Assembly (NCBI RefSeq): GCF_005402965.1
Contig: NZ_BJCF01000029.1
Coordinates: 1-55,928, forward strand
Source: Dolichospermum planctonicum
Lineage (GTDB): Bacteria > Cyanobacteriota > Cyanobacteriia > Cyanobacteriales > Nostocaceae
DNA: 55,928 nucleotides
Direction of reading: 5' to 3'
The position numbers were made by a program, and so were the translations under genes. The first letter of the stretch is position 1. Every line of letters begins with the position of its first letter. Below the pieces are notes generated by a model. The model was given only the letters and a program-made list of their open reading frames with translations, searched no databases and was not told the DNA's origin. Of the stretch, positions 36,681 to 45,361 are shown piece after piece.

Positions 36681-37628
36681 TTAGTTACTGTTTTCTAGAT
36701 CTTGGAATAAAGGTGTACTTAAGTATCTCTCACCGAAACTAGGCTGAATCATCACAATTAACCGCTCTCGATTTTCTGGACGTTGGCCTACACGAATGGC
36801 TGCACAAAGGGCCGCACCAGTGGAAATTCCCGATAATAATCCTTCTTCCCTTGCTAATTTACGACTATAGGCGATCGCCTCCTCATCAGTAACCGTAATC
36901 ACCTCATCAATTAATTCTACTTTTAATACCTGAGGAATAAAACCCGCCCCAATCCCTTGAATTTTGTGAGGACCAGGTTTACCACCAGATAATATAGGGC
37001 TATTAGCTGGTTCTACCGCTACACTGGTAAAACTCGGCTTCCGTTTTTTAATGACTTCCGACACCCCAGTAATAGTACCACCAGTCCCCACTCCCGCCAC
37101 AATTATATCTACCTGACCATCGGTATCTGACCAAATTTCTTCCGCAGTAGTTTCCCGGTGAATTTGGGCATTAGCCGGGTTACGAAATTGCTGTAACATA
37201 TAAGAATAGGGTGTTCTATCCACTATCTCCTGGGCCCGACGAATCGCCCCACTCATCCCCGCAATTCCCGGCGTGAGTTCCAATTCGGCCCCATAAGCCC
37301 TTAACATTGCTCGCCGTTCCGCGCTCATAGTTTCCGGCATGGTTAAAATTAATTTATACCCCATGGCTGCCGCCGCCATCGCCAAAGCAATACCCGTATT
37401 TCCCGATGTTGGCTCTACTAAAATCGTCTTCCCTGGCGCGATTAATCCTTCTTTCTCCGCAGCATCAATCATACTTACCCCAATCCGGTCTTTTACTGAT
37501 GCAGAGGGGTTCATACTTTCCAATTTCACCACAATTCTCGCCACACAACCCAATTCTTGGGGAATCCGGTTTAACTGTACTAAAGGTGTCCGTCCCACCA
37601 ATTCCGTAATATTTTTGACAATAGCCAT
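36681..37628 (-). CDS. cysK: Cysteine synthase A (O-acetylserine sulfhydrylase)
   Basis: A PLP enzyme of 315 residues making L-cysteine from O-acetylserine and sulfide. The PLP lysine is in [11 protein letters not shown] near residue 46. [20 protein letters not shown] binds substrate and [15 protein letters not shown] binds the cofactor phosphate. It starts 17 bases after an Rrf2-family regulator gene on the same strand, so autoregulated expression in response to cysteine or Fe-S status is plausible. Confidence 0.96.
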   Translation of the reverse strand: MAIVKNITELVGRTPLVQLNRIPQELGCVARIVVKLESMNPSASVKDRIGVSMIDAAEKEGLIAPGKTILVEPTSGNTGIALAMAAAAMGYKLILTMPETMSAERRAMLRAYGAELELTPGIAGMSGAIRRAQEIVDRTPYSYMLQQFRNPANAQIHRETTAEEIWSDTDGQVDIIVAGVGTGGTITGVSEVIKKRKPSFTSVAVEPANSPILSGGKPGPHKIQGIGAGFIPQVLKVELIDEVITVTDEEAIAYSRKLAREEGLLSGISTGAALCAAIRVGQRPENRERLIVMIQPSFGERYLSTPLFQDLENSN

Positions 37629-37645
37629 GATAAGTTTTTACGTCC

Positions 37646-38083
37646 TTAAATGTAGTACATGATATCCAACTGCTTTCGGGAATCTCGTTTTTCACAAAGA
37701 TCCTGAAGTGAATAGTTTTGTAACACTGAATTTGCCGCTTGACGTGCTTCTTGCCAAATTTCCGTCACCACAGTATGATCTAAACTTGTGCGGTGAGAAT
37801 CCTGATCACTTGTCTGCACATCTAAACCTTCCAAACATTCTAAAATATCAAAGATACTAATTTTCCGAGGTTCGCGCGCCAATAAATAACCGCCTTTTGA
37901 ACCCCGTTGACTTTTCACTATACCCCCACGCCGCAAACTTGCTAACAGTTGTTCTAAATAACGATCAGGTATCTTTTGTTGCATAGCGATTTGCCGAATT
38001 TGCATCGGTTCACCGTTTTCGTAATGAGTAGCCATTTCTAATAACGCCAAAATTGCGTATTCAGATTTACATGATAGTTCCAC
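37646..38083 (-). CDS. Rrf2 family transcriptional regulator
   Basis: A protein of 145 residues. The winged-helix starts at VELSCKSEYAILALLEMATH, and MQIRQIAMQQKIPDRYLEQL is the recognition region. The start is GTG at 38083; a longer frame to 38239 crosses a terminator-like hairpin and has no family similarity. There is no IscR-type three-cysteine cluster, only one cysteine in QDLCEKRD. This suggests the CymR-like branch, which controls cysteine metabolism, in line with cysK next to it. Confidence 0.9.
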   Translation of the reverse strand: MELSCKSEYAILALLEMATHYENGEPMQIRQIAMQQKIPDRYLEQLLASLRRGGIVKSQRGSKGGYLLAREPRKISIFDILECLEGLDVQTSDQDSHRTSLDHTVVTEIWQEARQAANSVLQNYSLQDLCEKRDSRKQLDIMYYI

Positions 38084-38184
38084 AAGCAGTAATCCAAGAT
38101 GAAAGTTGAAGCATGAAGATGAACAAAATCCAACAGTTCCCCTCTTTTCCAGTATACTCCCGTTCTCCACTGGGGTTTTTATTG

Positions 38185-38219
38185 CCCGTAAAAAAAACCC
38201 CCGCCTCATGGCAGGGTAA
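38185..38219 (-). terminator. Terminator of the porin gene
   Basis: On the minus strand ACCCTGCC and GGCGGGGGT form a GC-rich stem around the ATGA loop, followed by eight T. It lies about 155 bases downstream of the porin stop and upstream of the Rrf2 start. It separates the two transcription units and argues against the longer Rrf2 frame. A near copy serves psbD at 41161-41188. Confidence 0.72.
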
Positions 38220-38373
38220 AATAATTTGGGCGTAGACATATTGAGCTATGAAAATCAAAACTTTCATTTCTCAAACTCTTAGTTTTCGCGTCTTTGCACC
38301 TTAGCGTCAGACAAATTCATATTTTTGTTCACCAACGCCTAATTTTTCAAGTTATCAGCAGACTTTTAACAGT

Positions 38374-40125
38374 CTAGAAACTGAAAGTTGTTCTCAGCGT
38401 ACCGATAAAGGCATCATTACTATTAGTAGCCTGTCCAGGAGATGTTACCCAAATCACACCAGGAGTTACAGAAATATTGTCTGAAACCTGATACTTGTAA
38501 AAGCCTTCAACTTGGTATGGTGTCTGACTAACACCTGCGCTGAGTGAGTAAGGTTGAGCGCCACCAAAAATCCCCAAGACGTTACCCTTTTTACCAAAAT
38601 CCGGTAAAGCTAAACCTGCTCCATAACTCCAAGCTTCTCTACTAACACCAGCACCTTCGGGAATCACATCATGGTAGGAAACGAAACCACTTAGAGACAA
38701 TTTCCGGCTAGGCTTGATAGCAGCAGAAACACCATAGGAGTTGCTAGAACTAGGACCTGCTACAGTTGGAGTATTAGCTTGTGCAGTACCTACTAAAGCA
38801 CTACCACCATCAATTGCTGAATCAAATAAGGTGCTACCTGCTTTTTGATAACCATGGACATAGGTAGCAGCTAAAGCAACACGATTACCAACATTAAAGT
38901 TTAACTGACCTAAGGCTGCATAGTTACCATCAAACAAGCCATTACTGGGAGTAGGATTATTAGCATTTGAAGCTAAGTAACCTAATGTTAATGAGCTTGG
39001 TTTTAAGGAACTATCACCAGGTTTCCCAAAGGGTACACTCAACGCAATACCAGAACCACCACCAATGCGATAAATCGGATTTTCAGACGCAAAAGTGGTT
39101 AAAGCACCCTTACCACCATCTGTTTTATCAAAGAAGTAGGGATTATTAACAGCCGCATAATCGCTATGTTGTCCACCACTAGCCGCTAGATAAACCCTCG
39201 CTGGACCTACAGGAGCTTCATAAGTTAGCTTGTCAATTTTGACGCTGTTATTATTGGCGCTACCAACTTCAAAGATTTGCTTGCCGACTGCATTAGAACC
39301 AGGATTGATAGCAGCAGTTTTAGAACCACTCACGGGAGCATTTGCATTATCTCGGATATCAAAGGCTGTAGCATTACCAGCGGACAACCGGGTTGTTAAC
39401 ATATCCCTACCGGTAAAGCTGGTTTCCAAGCCTAGACGCACTCTGTTTTGCAAAACTGCGCGGTTTGCTTTACCCGTCTCGTTACCAAAAGTATCGGTAG
39501 CAGCAAAAATAGCTTCACCTTTTAATTTAGTGGTAGTGGAGAATTGATTTGCTTCTAATTCAGCAGTGCGTCCTTCTAAAGCGTCCACTCGACCGCGTAA
39601 AGTTGCTAGTTCGGCAGAAAACTCTTCTTGCAAACGCTGTAATGTTGCCAAATCCTGTTTGGTAACTAGATCAGCCGTTGCTGTGGCAATTAATTCATTT
39701 ACACGATCCAAACATGAATTTAAACCAGCAGCAAATTCATAACGGCTTAAAGAGCGATTACCGCGAAATGTCCCACTGGGATAACCAGCAATACAACCGT
39801 AGCGCTCAACCAAGGACTGTAAGGCTTGAAACGCCCAATCTGTAGGTTGTACGTCAGAAAACTGCGAAACTGATGTTACCTGAGACTGGGAATTATTGTT
39901 TTCGTTACTGAAGCGGTTGACTTTAGCTTGAGCTAAAAATTGGGCTGCTTTGGTTTCTTCCACCAATACTTCTGGCTTTTGAGAAACTTCTGTTGCAGAG
40001 GAAGTTTCTATTGATGATGTTTCCGTGGTGGTTGTGGTCGCAGCTATCGCTGTTGAAGATAATAACAACGCTGCTCCCAAAGCTGCTGGGCTAACCACCA
40101 GGGATTTCCACAAGATATTAGACAT
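38374..40125 (-). CDS. SLH-domain outer-membrane porin (OprB type)
   Basis: A protein of 583 residues from the ATG at 40125. A signal peptide of about 28 residues (SLVVSPAALGAALLLSSTAI) is followed by an SLH domain (SQFSDVQPTDWAFQALQSLV, GYPSGTFRGNRSLSRYEFAA). A coiled coil (LQRLQEEFSAELATLRGRVD) leads to a C-terminal OprB beta-barrel ending in Phe (TLRTTFSF). These are the main cyanobacterial porins; some take up inorganic iron. A GTG at 40143 opens six more codons that overlap the ribosome-binding site. Confidence 0.92.
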   Translation of the reverse strand: MSNILWKSLVVSPAALGAALLLSSTAIAATTTTTETSSIETSSATEVSQKPEVLVEETKAAQFLAQAKVNRFSNENNNSQSQVTSVSQFSDVQPTDWAFQALQSLVERYGCIAGYPSGTFRGNRSLSRYEFAAGLNSCLDRVNELIATATADLVTKQDLATLQRLQEEFSAELATLRGRVDALEGRTAELEANQFSTTTKLKGEAIFAATDTFGNETGKANRAVLQNRVRLGLETSFTGRDMLTTRLSAGNATAFDIRDNANAPVSGSKTAAINPGSNAVGKQIFEVGSANNNSVKIDKLTYEAPVGPARVYLAASGGQHSDYAAVNNPYFFDKTDGGKGALTTFASENPIYRIGGGSGIALSVPFGKPGDSSLKPSSLTLGYLASNANNPTPSNGLFDGNYAALGQLNFNVGNRVALAATYVHGYQKAGSTLFDSAIDGGSALVGTAQANTPTVAGPSSSNSYGVSAAIKPSRKLSLSGFVSYHDVIPEGAGVSREAWSYGAGLALPDFGKKGNVLGIFGGAQPYSLSAGVSQTPYQVEGFYKYQVSDNISVTPGVIWVTSPGQATNSNDAFIGTLRTTFSF

Positions 40126-40794
40126 CTTTCCTTTTCTCCTCACACCTTACATGAATAAATGAAGTTATCTGTAGCTAATTGCTTAGAAATGGGACATCTT
40201 GTTGAAACCTGTGTATTGGGCATGGCTGCCAGTACCACAATTCTAGTTTTCAAAAGACTAATAATTGATTAACAAATCGTTAAATTTTCATGCAATTAAC
40301 TTATACAAAAACTTATAATCATAGGATATGGTTATATTATAACTATTCCTAATGATTAAAATAAGAATTTATGATGAAGTGACTGTAAATTTTTCTAGTA
40401 AACTAGTATAGTTACCTTGAAAAATCAAACTCGCACTTTTTACACTCACATCAAAGCATTCTTATCAACAAACCTCACTAAATAAGCTCTGGCACTAAAA
40501 ACCGTAGATGAGTTTTTAAACGTACTTTTAATCATAAGTTTTCTACATCATCCCTGATTTTTCGTGATGATTGTTTTGTTTTATCTGTCGAAGCCTATAT
40601 CTGTGGATGATGGTTTATTGTCTGCAAATGTTCCGCGACGATGTTAGAATCGGCCAATTAACATCTAATCACTGGTTGCTTAAAAATCACTATTTAGTTA
40701 AGTGAAAAAATTGCCTAACCTGACAAAAAAAATAAACGTTATTTCTTGTTTACTTCCGGCAAGAACTAAATTATTTTTATGCAAAGAAAAACTA
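40126..40794. other. Upstream region of the porin gene
   Basis: About 670 AT-rich bases with no gene. It should carry the porin promoter and leader. No distinct regulatory motif was assigned. Confidence 0.4.
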
Positions 40795-40808
40795 CCCAGA
40801 AAAACTAT

Positions 40809-40846
40809 CCGCCCTGATTTAGATTAGAAAATCTAAGTCAGGGCGG
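40809..40846 (-). terminator. 17-bp terminator hairpin
   Basis: CCGCCCTGATTTAGATT (40809-40825) and AATCTAAGTCAGGGCGG (40830-40846) are complementary except for one position, with an AGAA loop. On the minus strand it is followed by ATAGTTTTTCT. The plus strand has no T-run, so the terminator works for the minus-strand RNA. Confidence 0.85.
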
Positions 40847-40948
40847 TCTAGCGGGTCTTCAAGTTGCAACCAGACTGCCGGAAGGGACTCCGACCTTTAG
40901 CCTAGCTAGTTGAGCTTACTTAGTTCTCAAGAAAACTAAGGCTAACTT

Positions 40949-41020
40949 TTAGAGAACAGCCCCGGCGCACAGCCGGCTAACTGCAACTTGATGACCCATG
41001 GTTATACTACTTTCTATCAT
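40949..41020 (-). CDS. Candidate 23-residue peptide with a strong Shine-Dalgarno
   Basis: The minus strand carries AAGGAGGTGAT, a perfect Shine-Dalgarno sequence. Eight bases after its AGGAGG core, an ATG at 41020 opens MIESSITMGHQVAVSRLCAG and three more residues (AVL) before a TAA. A second ATG four bases nearer the Shine-Dalgarno is badly spaced. Codons 9-13 form one arm of the long stem described for the transcript. The peptide may be a leader peptide or a small functional protein. I do not recognise it. Confidence 0.5.
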   Translation of the reverse strand: MIESSITMGHQVAVSRLCAGAVL

Positions 41021-41099
41021 GGGCATCACCTCCTTATTGCCTAAACGGTCTTAGTCTCAAAAGGCAAAGCAAAAAGCTTTGGGTTTTTTACCTGAAATC

Positions 41100-41127
41100 A
41101 CTATAACACAACTACAAAAATTTGCAA
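41100..41127 (-). promoter_or_regulatory. Promoter of the structured RNA
   Basis: On the minus strand TTGCAA (41127-41122) and TATAGT (41105-41100) are 16 bases apart, and a TG dinucleotide lies close upstream of the -10. Transcription would start near 41093. It faces the structured RNA and small ORF, just downstream of the psbD terminator. Confidence 0.5.
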
Positions 41128-41160
41128 TACTGAAAATTATATTGTAAAAATAATGTCATA

Positions 41161-41188
41161 AAAAAACCCTACCTCAAGGCAGGGTTAA
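41161..41188 (-). terminator. Terminator of psbD
   Basis: On the minus strand AACCCTGCC TTGA GGTAGGGTT is a stem-loop followed by seven consecutive T including the end of the stem. It lies about 30 bases after the psbD stop codon. Confidence 0.85.
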
Positions 41189-41215
41189 GGAAAAACAATT
41201 AATTAAAGATGGATT

Positions 41216-42271
41216 TTATAAAGCGTTACCGCGAGGTAGCACTTCTTCAGGGAATACAAATTGTTCGTGGGGTTGATCTTGAGGAGCCATCCAAGCCCGG
41301 ATACCCTCGTTCAACAAAATATTTTTGGTATAGAAAGTTTCAAACTCTGGGTCTTCTGCTGCCCGTAATTCTTGGGAAACGAAGTCATAAGCCCGCAAGT
41401 TTAATGCTAAACCCACAATACCGACGGCGCTCATCCACAAGCCTGTAACTGGTACAAACAACATGAAGAAGTGTAACCAACGTTTGTTGGAGAAAGCAAT
41501 CCCGAAAATCTGTGACCAGAAACGGTTTGCTGTCACCATGGAGTAGGTTTCTTCAGCTTGGGTGGGATTAAAGGCGCGGAAGGTGTTTGAGCCTTCACCG
41601 TCTTCAAATAGGGTGTTTTCTACTGTTGCACCATGAATGGCACAAAGTAAAGCTCCACCTAAGATACCTGCTACGCCCATCATGTGGAAGGGGTTGAGGG
41701 TCCAGTTGTGGAAACCTTGGAGAAATAGGAGGAAACGGAAGATTGCTGCTACTCCGAAGCTGGGGGCAAAGAACCAGCTAGATTGTCCTAAAGGATACAT
41801 CAGGAAGACGCTGACGAATACGGCGATAGGGCCGGAGAAAGCTAGGGCGTTATAGGGACGAAGACCTACGAGACGGGCAATTTCAAATTGACGTAACATG
41901 AAGCCAATCAGAGCAAAAGCACCGTGGAGGGCGACGAAAGGCCACAAACCACCGAGTTGACACCAACGGGTGAAGTCACCTTGGGCTTCTGGTCCCCACA
42001 AGAACAATAGGGAATGTCCCATGCTATCTGCGGGTGTGGATACTGCTACTGTCAAGAAGTTAGCCCCTTCTAGGTAGGAGGATGCTAGTCCGTGGGTGTA
42101 CCAGGAGGTGATGAAGGTTGTACCGGTGAGCCAACCGCCGATTGACAGGAAGGCGCAAGGGAATAGTAATATTCCTGACCAACCTACGAATACAAAGCGA
42201 TCGCGCTTTAACCAGTCGTCTAATACGTCAAACCACCCTCTACTGGGGGCGCGTCCAACTGCAATGGTCAT
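41216..42271 (-). CDS. psbD: Photosystem II D2 protein
   Basis: The reaction-centre protein D2 of 351 residues, with five TM helices, that binds P680 chlorophyll, pheophytin, QA and the non-heme iron. [40 protein letters not shown] and [20 protein letters not shown] are diagnostic. Usually one psbD copy overlaps psbC. Here the gene ends alone before a terminator, so it corresponds to a psbDII-type copy, which in other cyanobacteria is induced by high light. A second psbD-psbC locus is expected elsewhere. Confidence 0.98.
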   Translation of the reverse strand: MTIAVGRAPSRGWFDVLDDWLKRDRFVFVGWSGILLFPCAFLSIGGWLTGTTFITSWYTHGLASSYLEGANFLTVAVSTPADSMGHSLLFLWGPEAQGDFTRWCQLGGLWPFVALHGAFALIGFMLRQFEIARLVGLRPYNALAFSGPIAVFVSVFLMYPLGQSSWFFAPSFGVAAIFRFLLFLQGFHNWTLNPFHMMGVAGILGGALLCAIHGATVENTLFEDGEGSNTFRAFNPTQAEETYSMVTANRFWSQIFGIAFSNKRWLHFFMLFVPVTGLWMSAVGIVGLALNLRAYDFVSQELRAAEDPEFETFYTKNILLNEGIRAWMAPQDQPHEQFVFPEEVLPRGNAL

Positions 42272-42536
42272 GAGAGTAGATCTCCAAAATGTTTTATAAG
42301 TACGGATATTATGCGTATGTAAATGGCGAAAATTAGCCCTTTACATAAAGTCAACCAGATTGTTAATCCAGTTTACAATTTTTTACGCTTTCTATCATAA
42401 TAGGTGAAAATCTCTAATTTTGCTAGTGGACTAAAAAAAATTTTATTTGGGGATTGGAGATACAAAAAAGTAGGCCAGAAAATTCTTAACAACTGACGCT
42501 AGAATGGGTTCTACAGTGAAAATTGATTAGTTCTAA

Positions 42537-42824
42537 ATGTTTACCATCGACTTAAGCATCAGAAATACTGCCTTCCCTATATCAGTACAACGTAAGTCTA
42601 CTGAGGATGCCGAAGCGGTCTATCAACTGATTTTAGCGGCAATGCGTTCTGGAAACCCTGATATTGTGGAACTCAAGTGCGAAGGGAAAACAGAAAAAAA
42701 AATTGCTGTCCGTGCTAGTGAAATTTCGGGAGTCCAAATTGTGCAGAAAGATGGTCCAACTACCAGTAGTGGTAAACCTCCCGGCTTTGCTGCTTTCACT
42801 ACTGCTGAAGAAGCTAAGGTATAA
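42537..42824 (+). CDS. Small conserved cyanobacterial protein
   Basis: A soluble protein of 95 residues: TIDLSIRNTAFPISVQRKST, EDAEAVYQLILAAMRSGNPD, then VELKCEGKTEKKIAVRASEI and a flexible C-terminus. It has no signal peptide or TM segment. I believe similar proteins occur in many cyanobacteria, but no function is known to me. Its stop is two bases before the start of the EcfA/CbiO gene, so the two are co-transcribed. Confidence 0.72.
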   Translation: MFTIDLSIRNTAFPISVQRKSTEDAEAVYQLILAAMRSGNPDIVELKCEGKTEKKIAVRASEISGVQIVQKDGPTTSSGKPPGFAAFTTAEEAKV

Positions 42825-42826
42825 AG

Positions 42827-43504
42827 ATGACAGCAGTAGGCATCGAAGTTAATAATTTAAACTTCTTTTGGCCTAATGGAGAGCAGGTGATCAAATCTTG
42901 CTCTCTGCAAGTACCTAAAGGGGAATTTTGGATGCTTTTGGGAACAAACGGTAGTGGTAAATCTACTCTATTGAGATTAATAGTAGGACTATTAACACCT
43001 CAATCTGGGCAAATTATGGTTTTACCCCCCGTAGGCTTTGTGTTCCAAAATCCTGATCATCAACTAGTTATGCCTACGGTTGGTGCTGATGTAGCTTTTG
43101 GATTGGTGGCGGAAAAGTTACTACCTAATGTAGTTAAAGCTAGGGTAGAAGAGGCTTTAGATGCAGTAAACTTACTGTCTCTACAGCGACGACCTATTTA
43201 TGCCCTTTCCGGTGGACAAAAACAACGAGTAGCAATTGCTGGGGCGATCGCTCGTCACTGTCATCTGTTATTATTAGATGAACCCACTGCTTTATTAGAT
43301 CCAGACAGTCAACTTGATTTAGTGGTTACTGTGCGTAATTTAGTAAAAAGTCGCGGAATTACTGCTTTGTGGGTAACTCATCGCTTAGAAGAGTTAAATT
43401 ATTGTGATGGTGCTTTTTTATTAGAAAAGGGTTGTTTAGTTGATACTGGTGAAGGACAACGTCTGAAACAGAGATTAATGCAAGCAAATCATCATTCATA
43501 CTAG
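42827..43504 (+). CDS. Energy-coupling factor / CbiO-type ABC ATPase
   Basis: A protein of 225 residues with Walker A GTNGSGKST (about residues 39-47), Q-loop VGFVFQNPDHQLVMPTVGAD, ABC signature LSGGQKQRVAIAGA and Walker B HLLLLDEPTALLDP. The QNPDHQLVMPTVxxDVAFG segment is typical of EcfA/CbiO ATPases of ECF importers for cobalt, nickel or vitamins. No ECF transmembrane (T) or substrate (S) component is adjacent, so the substrate is unknown. Confidence 0.88.
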   Translation: MTAVGIEVNNLNFFWPNGEQVIKSCSLQVPKGEFWMLLGTNGSGKSTLLRLIVGLLTPQSGQIMVLPPVGFVFQNPDHQLVMPTVGADVAFGLVAEKLLPNVVKARVEEALDAVNLLSLQRRPIYALSGGQKQRVAIAGAIARHCHLLLLDEPTALLDPDSQLDLVVTVRNLVKSRGITALWVTHRLEELNYCDGAFLLEKGCLVDTGEGQRLKQRLMQANHHSY

Positions 43505-43679
43505 ACTCATCCTGGACTGATCCTAGATTCATCAAGAATCAAGATAAATATGAGGAAGGATGCTAAAAAATTTTAAATTCCCCTTCTGACCCCTGACCAA
43601 AAATCTGGGATACAAGCCCCGTCCACTTCGGCCAGCTCAGTGCATCGCTTTTAGGACGGCTTTATGTTAAAATTTGGTC

Positions 43680-43845
43680 ATAGTCGCCATAGGGCATTGG
43701 GAGACTTTAAACGGACATGGAGGGACGATAAGACCACTTGTGGCGTGTTCTGGTGAAGTGTCAAGTGTTTCCCCGCACCTTCAGGTCGGTGAGTATGTCA
43801 ATTCGTTCTCCTAGACCCCACAAGAACACTTTTTAGCAAACCCTT
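43680..43845 (+). ncRNA. ssrS: Probable 6S RNA
   Basis: The gap after the ABC gene contains motifs like those of E. coli 6S RNA (from memory). GGTCGGTGAGTATG (43784-43797) matches GGTTGGTGAGCATG in 12 of 14 positions, and ACCACTTGTGGCG recalls its ACCAC...GTGGCG arm. GGAGA pairs with TCTCC and GACAT with ATGTC around the centre, as in the long interrupted 6S hairpin. 6S RNA binds the sigma70 holoenzyme and acts as promoter decoy. Ends are estimates; a promoter (TATGTT or TAAAAT) lies just upstream. Confidence 0.6.
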
Positions 43846-43850
43846 AATAA

Positions 43851-43894
43851 CCAGATACCACAATACAGGATGCTGTAGAGGTATCTGGTTTTTT
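43851..43894 (+). terminator. Terminator after the 6S-like RNA
   Basis: CCAGATACC (43851-43859) and GGTATCTGG (43880-43888) form a perfect 9-bp stem, followed by TTTTTT. It lies directly after the 6S-like RNA on the plus strand and closes that transcript. Confidence 0.9.
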
Positions 43895-44112
43895 AGTATG
43901 GTAAAACAGAAGGTTTTCAAGTCTAGATCAGGAATGGCAATAAGCCTGATATTGGTAGGCATTTCCCTAATTATGACTTCTATCTTGAGGTTGAATTTTG
44001 ACTCAAGGCAGGATTTTTTATTTTTTGTAACATAAAGTTACAAGCAATTCTTCATTTACTATAAGTCTTATGAATGATTTTTGTTAACTCTAGATAATTG
44101 TGATAAAAAACC

Positions 44113-44661
44113 ATGCCTTCTTCCATCGTCTCAGCCGTGCTATTAGTAGACGGCTACAATATTATAGGCGCTTGGCCTTGCTTGAAAAAAACCCGTGATC
44201 ATGTCGGGCTGGAAGCCGCACGGGGAGAGTTAGTAGCAGCCATGACTAATTATAGTGCCTTCCAAGGCTATGAAACTCAAGTGGTCTTTGATGCTCAATA
44301 TCAAAACACCCCTAGCAACAGAGAAACCATTACAGAATTTTTAACAGTCTATTATACGGATTTTGGCCAGACTGCGGATACCTATATAGAAAAAACCTGT
44401 GCGTCTCTCCGTCACCAAATAGCCCAATCTTTAATTTCTCGCATGATTGTCGCTACATCAGATCGAGCGCAGCAGTTAACGGTTCAGGGCTATGGTGCAG
44501 AATGGTTGTCAGCGCATCAACTATGTGGTGAAGTAGAAACTACAGTATCTAGGATGCGTCCTAGGTATCAGTCCAAAAAACAACCTAAAAGTAGATTTCT
44601 GGCCAATGCCATTGATGCTAAAGCCAGAGAACGGTTAGCAGAACTCCGCATGGGATTGTAA
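44113..44661 (+). CDS. NYN-domain (YacP/Rae1-like) ribonuclease
   Basis: A protein of 182 residues with a PIN-like NYN fold. The first acidic residue is in LLVDGYNIIGAWP, a middle part reads VVFDAQYQNTPSNRETITEF, and acidic motifs follow in GQTADTYIEKTCASLRHQIA and IVATSDRAQQLTVQGYGAEW. These match the YacP/Rae1 group, where Rae1 of Bacillus cleaves mRNA on the ribosome. It is monocistronic. Confidence 0.9.
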   Translation: MPSSIVSAVLLVDGYNIIGAWPCLKKTRDHVGLEAARGELVAAMTNYSAFQGYETQVVFDAQYQNTPSNRETITEFLTVYYTDFGQTADTYIEKTCASLRHQIAQSLISRMIVATSDRAQQLTVQGYGAEWLSAHQLCGEVETTVSRMRPRYQSKKQPKSRFLANAIDAKARERLAELRMGL

Positions 44662-44820
44662 ATTTCCAAATTCAAAAAACTCTGAACTTCAGCAATAGAA
44701 AGGGTTTGGGGTATTTAAGGCTGGTGATTTTCCCAGCAACCAAAAAAAAGTTCAAAAATTTTTTCAAAACCTCTTGCATTAATTTGGATTGTGGTTTATT
44801 ATGATTAAAGTTAAGAGCGT

Positions 44821-44892
<72 letters not shown>

Positions 44893-45361
44893 TTTAAATC
44901 AGGGGAAGTTTATTAAACTTCCTGCAAAATCACATCTTAATTGACATACTGCTTAATTTCTAATTAAAGGATAAAGTAGTAGGTCAATTATGGCTTTTTA
45001 TTGCCTCGTTTAAGCGTTTTTGTTAACTCTTGATTCAGACCATTGTGCGTCCCTGGGTGCAAGAGAATGATAAGTTTTTCAAATCAGTCTTTTACAAAAA
45101 AAGGTAATCTTTATGTTTGTTGAGAAAAATATGGGTTCATTCTCAATAATCTTGAGAATAATGTCAATAATGCCACGATTTTACTAGGGTATTGACATCT
45201 TGACTTTTTGTGGTAATATGAGGGTGTATGATTTTGCGCCTGTTTATGGCAAATCAAAAGATTGATATGACAAGGTTTTCCCGAATTAAATAAGAATCTA
45301 TTAAGATTGGTTTAATGGTTAATCGTTAAAATAGATTTATCTAGATTTTCTGAGAAATACC
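44893..45361. promoter_or_regulatory. Non-coding region with a consensus promoter
   Basis: No gene is seen in this 469-base gap. TTGACA (45192-45197) and TAATAT (45214-45219) are 16 bases apart with TGG just before the -10, which is near the sigma70 consensus. It would start transcription near 45226, leaving a leader of about 135 bases before the PsiE-like gene. The inverted repeat TTCTCA/TGAGAA (45140-45158) lies 34 bases upstream of the -35 and may be an operator. Confidence 0.5.

Larger units (their letters stand above)
40795..41093 (-). ncRNA. Structured transcript with small ORF, between psbD and porin
   Basis: On the minus strand a promoter (TTGCAA, 16 bases, TATAGT) precedes a transcript of about 300 bases. 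GGGTC-A-TCAAGTTGC (about 40998-40984) pairs over 14 of 15 positions with GCAACTTGAAGACCC (about 40868-40854) and closes a domain of about 145 bases. Inside are the hairpins CCGGC/GCCGG and CTTAGTTTTC/GAGAACTAAG. The transcript ends in a 17-bp terminator with a T-rich tail. I do not recognise the family. A 23-codon ORF overlaps the closing stem. Confidence 0.6.

Noticed and set aside
38084-38239. N-terminal extension of the Rrf2 regulator
   Set aside because: The frame crosses a minus-strand terminator hairpin (38185-38219), and Rrf2 proteins start at the VELSCKSEYA position.
40795-41093. tmRNA, RNase P RNA or SRP RNA as identity of the structured transcript
   Set aside because: The tmRNA tag sequence and tRNA-like end, the RNase P P4 motif and the SRP GGAA-tetraloop core were looked for and not seen.
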